DNA from: Margaritifera margaritifera
Lineage: Eukaryota > Mollusca > Bivalvia > Unionida > Margaritiferidae
DNA: 64,000 nt
Assembly: GCA_029931535.1 (NCBI GenBank)
Contig: JAQPZY010000689.1
Coordinates: 186,001 to 250,000, forward strand
Reading direction: 5' to 3'
The notes beneath the pieces were generated by a model. It searched no databases. It had not been told where the DNA came from and saw only the letters and a program-made list of their open reading frames with translations. This document shows, in pieces, positions 57,805-64,000 of this stretch. A program made the translations under genes and the position numbers. How positions within the stretch are numbered: position 1 is the stretch's first letter; the number at the start of each line of letters is the position of its first letter.

Positions 57805-58200
57805 ATGATCCAGTTAATTACATTTCACTCCGACCACCGTCATGACTTTATGATTAAACTATTCTGCAGTTATCATATTCCGCTTGAATCTAACGTTAAA
57901 AGTAATCAAATCCGTAATAACTGTTTCATGAAAAATTTAACAATTTTGAACCCATTCACAAAAAGGGCGAACTTTTATTATGCTTCACAAAACCATGAAC
58001 TCCCCTTCATTTCCATAAAGTTTGCACGTCTTTTCAAGGTCATAAACCTGCAACAGAGAACAAAACAATATAAGAAAAAAATATACCAAGAAACCAATCG
58101 CAAAACATTACGTAAAATAATGCGATTAACGATTATTCTCTTTGAACATCAACATTTAAATTTCTTATATGACTTCACATTGCTTAGTCTGATTCGTTAA
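57805..58200 (+). other. 131-codon open frame, unassigned
   Basis: Longest open frame in the gene-poor part outside repeats. Rich in Lys, Asn, Ile and Phe, as expected for AT-rich noncoding sequence, with no motif, signal peptide or splice support. Listed because of length only. Confidence 0.15.
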
Positions 58201-58344
58201 ATCGCAAGAAGCCACCTTTGCTAAATCGCAAGAAGCCACCTTTGCTAAAATGTTTTACTGCATTCCATCAGGTCTCTCCTCAGTGTCATGTAACTTTTTT
58301 TCCTGTCCTGCTCAGACTTTATTTTACACCCCTCTCCTTAGCTT

Positions 58345-59740
58345 CTTTTAACAAGAAGCCCAAATGGGCATGAGATCACTCATCTGTCTGACATCTACCT
58401 AAAAGCCACATGCAAGGTGGCCAAGAAATCTGTGTTACTTGGATACTTGCCGTCAAAGTTTCTTCACATTGTCTCAACTGGTTATTAAAATAATGTTTTC
58501 AGGTTTGGCTACTTTTAGCTTCACTCATATTTGATGGCAGATCAGCATCATTTGCATAATATTAAAATATGTTCAAACTAAGATGTTTACTGTAAATTGT
58601 GGTTCAAAACTCTTTTGAGAAGGTCTTTGGGAAGAATTAATTTAAAGCTTTTTATATTTTATTAGTAATAGCAGCCATATTGGAGCATCATTTGTAAAAA
58701 AAATGTAAAGCCTTCAAACAAGGTTACTTACTGTCAAACTTGATTACATTCTGTTTAACAGGTTTTGATAATAAGGCATTGGAACGTTTTTCTAGTTTTA
58801 GCAACAGCAGCTATATTTGAAAGTGAATCGGCATCATCTGTTTATGATTGAACTTGTTGTATCAAGCTTTGTAAAATTATGTTGAGCCGTCTTTGAGAAG
58901 TCGTTCTAAGGTTTTTATCGTTTTAGTAATGGCTGTCATATTTGAGGGCTCATCGGGATCATTTGTACAATTGTGAAATGTTTTCATTTTGTCAAATTCT
59001 AATTAGCGGTTTTTTAGAGGAAGTCTTTTAAAAGTTGTTTTCTTCAATTTATAGTAACCGCTATCAAATATGATGCCGGATCGGCATAATTTGTAAAAAT
59101 TTCAGTAACCTTTAGGCCAGCATGCTTTCTATTATATTTACTTAAATTCTGTTGAGTGGTTTCTGAGAAAATGTCGTTTAAAGGTTTGTATATTTGAAGT
59201 AACAGCATCTATATTTTATGGTGAATCGTCATTAGTCGTCAAAATTTAAATGGTCATTATGCCAGAATGTTTTATATCAAATGTATTCAAATTTTGTAGA
59301 TTTTTTTTTTTTTTTAAATACAGTGGCCGTATAAATAGCTTTTCGGTGTCAATGGTATAAAATTGAAAGGCTTTCATGCCACGATGCTTGCTGTACAATT
59401 TTGTCAAATTCTGTTGCGCGGCTTTTGACAACAAGTCATATAAAGGTTTTTCTATTTTTAGTAACAGCAACCATATTTGATGACGTATCGGCATTATTTA
59501 TACAAATCTAAAAGGCATTCAGTCAGGATTTATTCTATCAAATTTTGTTGGGCGGTTTTAGAGAAAAGTTATTCAAATATTTTCATAGGTTTTGGTAACG
59601 GGGGCCATATTTGATGACGGATGGGCATCAATTATATAAAATTCAAAGACTTTTACGTCAGAATAAAAGGTTAAATTCCTTTGAGTGGTTTTTAAGAACA
59701 AGTCGTTTAAAGTCCTTCTATTTTTAGTATTAGTATTAAC
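58345..59740 (+). repeat. Degenerate ~135-bp tandem repeat
   Basis: After a palindromic start (aacaagaagcccaaatgggc) come about nine units sharing ttttagtaacagcagccata, tttgatggcgaatcggcatc, 'tcaaattctgttgagcggttt' and 'aagtcgtttaaaggtttt'. Confidence 0.75.
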
Positions 59741-60059
59741 GTTTGGCGTTCTTTCACCAAATGTTTTCAGAGGAGATTTGTTGATATTTGAAGTTGTAAC
59801 TTTTGTGGTGTTGGTGGATCATTTCTAAAAGGGCAAGTTTATAATAACTTAAGTCCACCATAGGAGCTACAGTTGCTAAAGTAAAAGGAAGAATTTGTGA
59901 CCCCAAATAAAATAAAAGAATGTAGTTATCAAATATGTACACGTATAGCGAACACAACATTTTATTATAAAACTGAAAAAAGTGTATTCAACAGAGCTTC
60001 TGTCTTCATGACGGTCATGCGGGCAATTCACTATATATGTATTATATTATATTATATAT

Positions 60060-60123
<64 letters not shown>

Positions 60124-60140
60124 TTATATACTTATATATA
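60060..60140. repeat. (TA)n microsatellite
   Basis: TA run of about 30 units with flanking tata-rich sequence. Confidence 0.95.
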
Positions 60141-60144
60141 CTTT

Positions 60145-61270
60145 TTTTTCAGTGGCGAATAACTGCTCTGGAGGCATTCTCCAGTGGGGAAAATGTACTA
60201 TAGAGTTCACTTTCGGGGGACTTAATCAGTTCTTAAGCCACTTTGTCGGGGATAAATCTTTTTAGTCATATTTTCTCAGTCTCCACGCTATAGAAAAGAC
60301 ACCAAAAATAAGCAACGTCGACCTGAGATATTGATGTGTTTACCTAGTGTGACCCCTTTATAACAAGTAAATGTTTTAGCCTTGCAAAGACAACACCCAA
60401 AGTAAATACGTTTACATATGATCTTAATCTTGAAGAAAGAATCATTAATAAGGCACACATGCACACTAGAAATGACACACGAATGTGCCCAGTTTCAACC
60501 CTTAACTCGAACGGCTTTAGAGTTAAAGAGTAGACACAGAATGTAACATATGAACGGCCGAAATGCGAATTCTATATCCCAGCTTTTCGCAAAAGTGTTA
60601 ACCTTTTTCAGGAAAAATATAGTGCATTTTGACATGTGTTCTTTAAAAGGTACTGTCGCACATATGACATGCATTGTAGATAAATGTACACTTTATCAAG
60701 CGTGGCTTATGTCCCATAATTTGTCAAAGAAAACTGTAGTTGTTTCTTTTTAAAGAAACATATAATCGGGCAGGGAAAATCAAGCCAGAGGAAGTTTTAC
60801 CCGAAAAAAGACAGGTCTTTGATGTTTGGGAAAGAAGAAAAGAAAAAAGAAACCCAAAAACTAAAGAATTATTTTTCTCCTTCTGAAAGTGGTTCTTGAG
60901 ACGCAAGAAAAGAAACTGGCGCTAATGTTACAAATATTCCAGTCTCTCCACGAGTTTATTGCCCTCTGCTCCATAAATCTAAATGAAGTGAAGCGCAATT
61001 AACTCTAGGAGAGATTGCGAATAGTCAGTAATTGAGGATGACAGACCTTAGGAAGATAGGCCGCGAACATTTTGTTATTGGCTATCAATACTAACGGTCA
61101 AGTTAACTGTATGCAATATAATATCGCCGAATCTTTAAAGAATATTGATCAAGTCTATATAATATTAAATGATAGTACTGAAGAAAAGGCAATGATGACT
61201 GTGAGAATCTAAATTTTGGAAAACTTAAATATCGTAAAGGGAATGTCATTACCATCAAAACTTCAACTGT
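60145..61270. other. Intergenic, nothing firmly recognised
   Basis: Less repetitive than its surroundings and somewhat higher in GC. It may hold noncoding parts of a minus-strand gene if the exon at 61280 is real. Confidence 0.3.
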
Positions 61271-61279
61271 ACAACATAC

Positions 61280-61357
61280 CTGAGTTTTGCATGTAAGCAA
61301 CATGAATATCGGATGTATAAACGCAGTTGTGCTCAGAATTAGCATCAAAATGTTCAC
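61280..61357 (-). CDS. Candidate minus-strand 78-nt exon (unknown protein)
   Basis: On the minus strand cctttcag precedes and gtatgt follows a 78-nt block, a multiple of three. Entered with two bases of a split codon it reads EHFDANSEHNCVYTSDIHVA then YMQNS without a stop. Another frame is also open and reads as a hydrophobic start, VNILMLILSTTAFIHPIFML. I recognise neither. Confidence 0.25.
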
Positions 61358-61738
61358 CTGAAAGGATAAGGTGATAAGATGTTAATGCTTCCAAAAACGC
61401 TTACCCTCATTTTCATGGGGGGGGGGGGGGGTCCTCAAGAAATGTTTTTCAACATTTGTTCGCAGAATGTTCATGTTAACTATTCTTATTTTCTGAGAAT
61501 CACTTTAACTTTTCAGCTCTTCTTCTGTAGTCTGACTTTTTATCCAAAATATTGTTTGTTTTAATAATCTTACATTCATCATTAAACTAGAAATAACAGT
61601 TATACCCCCGCTTTTAACGTACACTTTTTTTAATGGGTACATGATGACTAGGTCCATATCTTTAACTGGTCTTTATATCAAGCATATTAAGTTTCAAAGT
61701 TATGACTTATAGTCTAAGTCCTCAGTCTGGGCAAACAC

Positions 61739-63372
61739 CACATGGGATGATGTTAGCTACATAGATATTACTCATGCACATGGGATGATGTTAGCTACAT
61801 AGATATTGCTCAACCACATGGGATGATGTTAGCTACATAGATATTGCTCAACCACATGGGATGATGTTAGCTACATAGATATTGCTCAACCACATGGGAT
61901 GATGTTAGCTACATAGATATTGCTCAACCACATGGGATGATGTTAGCTACATAGATATTGCTCATGCACATGGGATGATGTTAGCTACATAGATATTGCT
62001 CAACCACATGGGATGATGTTAGCTACATAGATATTGCTCAACCACATGGAATGATGTTAGCTACATAGATATTGCTCAACCACATGGGATGATGTTAGCT
62101 ACATAGATATTGCTCATGCACATGGGATGATGTTAGCTACATAGATATTGCTCAACCACATGGGTTGATGTTAGCTACATAGATATTGCTCATGCACATG
62201 GGATGATGTTAGCTACATAGATATTACTCATGCACATGGGATGATGTTAGCTACATAGATATTGCTCATGCACATGGGTTGATGTTAGCTACATAGATAT
62301 TGCTCATGCACATGGGATGATGTTAGCTACATAGATATTGCTCATGCACATGGGATGATGTTAGCTACATAGATATTGCTCAACCACATGGGATGATGTT
62401 AGCTACATAGATATTGCTCATGCACATGGGATGATGTTAGCTACATAGATATTGCTCAACCACATGGGATGATGTTAGCTACATAGATATTGCTCAACCA
62501 CATGGGATGATGTTAGCTACATAGATATTGCTCATGCACATGGGATGATGTTAGCTACATAGATATTGCTCAACCACATGGGATGATGTTAGCTACATAG
62601 ATATTGCTCAACCACATGGGATGATGTTAGCTACATAGATATTGCTCAACCACATGGGATGATGTTAGCTACATAGATATTGCTCATGCACATGGGATGA
62701 TGTTAGCTACATAGATATTGCTCAACCACATGGGTTGATGTTAGCTACATAGATATTGCTCAACCACATGGGATGATGTTAGCTACATAGATATTGCTCA
62801 TGCACATGGGATGATGTTAGCTACATAGATATTGCTCAACCACATGGGTTGATGTTAGCTACATAGATATTGCTCATGTACATGGGATGATGTTAGCTAC
62901 ATAGATATTGCTCATGTACATGGGTTGATGTTAGCTACATAGATATTACTCATGCACATGGGTTGATGTTAGCTACATAGATATTGCTCAACCACATGGG
63001 ATGATGTTAGCTACATAGATATTGCTCATGCACATGGGATGATGTTAGCTACATAGATATTGCTCAACCACATGGGATGATGTTAGCTACATAGATATTG
63101 CTCATGTACATGGGATGATGTTAGCTACATAGATATTGCTCATGCACATGGGATGATGTTAGCTACATAGATATTGCTCAACCACATGGGATGATGTTAG
63201 CTACATAGATATTGCTCAACCACATGGGATGATGTTAGCTACATAGATATTGCTCATGCACATGGGATGATGTTAGCTACATAGATATTGCTCATGTACA
63301 TGGGATGATGTTAGCTACATAGATATTGCTCATGCACATGGGATGATGTTAGCTACATAGATATTGCTCATG
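61739..63372. repeat. 38-bp satellite, 43 units without a length change
   Basis: Unit cacatgggatgatgttagct plus acatagatattgctcaac. From 61739 the phase stays exact to 63372 (43 x 38 = 1634). Variation is almost confined to a few positions: unit ends caac or catg, gggatg or gggttg, attgc or attac, and cacatg or tacatg. Confidence 0.97.
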
Positions 63373-63642
63373 CACATGCGTTCACTTTTTTCATGTCCTG
63401 TAACTGTTAAGATGTTTATAGGTTGAGGATTTCGACAGTTTCCAAGATTTTACTCCATCGGGTTCTCTTCCCCGGGGGGTAAAATAAAAATTCCAAAAGT
63501 GTAGGATCCATTTATATCCATAATACAATACACGAACCTAGTTTCAAGTTTCTAGCTTTAACAGTGCAGGGGGAAGTTACAGAATATTACACACGTACGT
63601 ATCTACTTACAAACGGACGTACGAACTATATAACAACATCCG

Positions 63643-63668
63643 CGCGCTTCTCCTAAAGGGGAAGCGCG
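63643..63668. repeat. GC-rich hairpin
   Basis: Stem cgcgcttctcc paired with ggggaagcgcg around a taaa loop, one G-T pair, followed by aggataaaaaa. It probably marks the 3' end of the satellite-bearing element. Confidence 0.8.
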
Positions 63669-63707
63669 AGGATAAAAAATATGACAAAGAAAAAACTCTA
63701 TAGCAGT

Positions 63708-63883
63708 CAGTGCTGGATTACCCAATAGGCAGACTAAGCACGTGCTTAGGGCACCAGCAAAGCAGGGACACCAAAAAAAAAAAAAAAAAGATAAATTTCG
63801 GGTTTTTTTAAAATTACATAGGGGGGGAGGGCACCATAATCTTTTCAGTGCTTAGGGACTCTAAAGGTCTTAATCCGGCCCTG
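63708..63883. mobile_element. hAT-type MITE (176 bp)
   Basis: Ends cagtgctggatta and taatccggccctg are imperfect inverted repeats. A perfect 8-bp duplication ATAGCAGT is at 63700-63707 and 63884-63891. The internal arms gactaagcacgtgcttaggg and gtgcttaggg fold back. Confidence 0.92.
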
Positions 63884-64000
63884 ATAGCAGTTAAATCTCT
63901 TGCTTTGATATAAGACGTTTTTTCAGAAGAATTGCAAGCATCTATACTTCTTTTAAATATTTGTGAAAGATTATTGTAAATTATCCACAATGCGGATGTT

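Larger units (their letters stand above)
61560..63690 (+). mobile_element. Dispersed element carrying a 38-bp satellite, 3' hairpin
   Basis: The left arm (gcatattaagtttcaaagtt) and right arm (gtttcaagtttctagcttta, acaaacggacgtacgaacta) surround the satellite. The right arm ends in a hairpin. The layout is that of Helitron-like or similar bivalve elements with internal satellites. The boundaries are approximate. Confidence 0.5.

Overview
This is AT-rich animal DNA with spliced exons and dense interspersed repeats. It is not bacterial. The only host gene I can identify is the 3' two-thirds of EIF3L (translation initiation factor eIF3 subunit L). It lies on the + strand as eleven exons from 1297 to 43531, and every splice junction keeps frame. 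They encode 344 residues ending at a TAA. The earlier exons lie upstream of the window. The repeats point to a lophotrochozoan, most probably a bivalve mollusc: tandem-core dispersed repeats, tRNA-derived SINEs, DIRS retroelements and arrays with recurrent 'gaccttgaccccaaggtca'-type motifs. I cannot name the species.

Layout. 1-650 is a tandem repeat. 1-44.1 kb is EIF3L, whose introns are inflated by mobile elements. These include a 5.3 kb DIRS-like element with inverted ends (about 7.68-13.0 kb), a DIRS copy with a reverse transcriptase relic (23.9-27.25 kb) and a 3' DIRS fragment (42.2-43.17 kb). There are Tc1/mariner-pogo type elements at 13182-14712 and 38868-39951, a pogo relic at 19.5-20.4 kb, and a 1.04 kb hAT element with a perfect 8-bp target duplication (30220-31262). 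There are also two tRNA-SINE families, tandem-core elements at 16.6, 32.9 and 44.8 kb, and several minisatellites.

The most distinctive component is a MITE of about 215 bp. It has thirteen recognisable copies and two fragments, all between 1.4 and 41.7 kb. Each full copy has short inverted ends flanked by TA and two separate near-perfect hairpins. At least three minisatellites begin in or at a copy of it, and in one the repeat unit is visibly the MITE terminus plus flank. Some copies have swapped or merged hairpin arms.

A second point of interest is around exon 9 of EIF3L (34308-34400). Segments there are duplicated, and two similar exon-like blocks (35456-35506 and 37252-37311) each follow a good acceptor, stay in frame with exon 9 and end in a stop. 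They may be alternative terminal exons.

44.1-64 kb is gene-poor. It holds tandem-core repeats, a hAT MITE with a perfect target duplication, and an array of 43 units of 38 bp with no length change, inside an element with a 3' hairpin. I found only two weak minus-strand exon candidates there.
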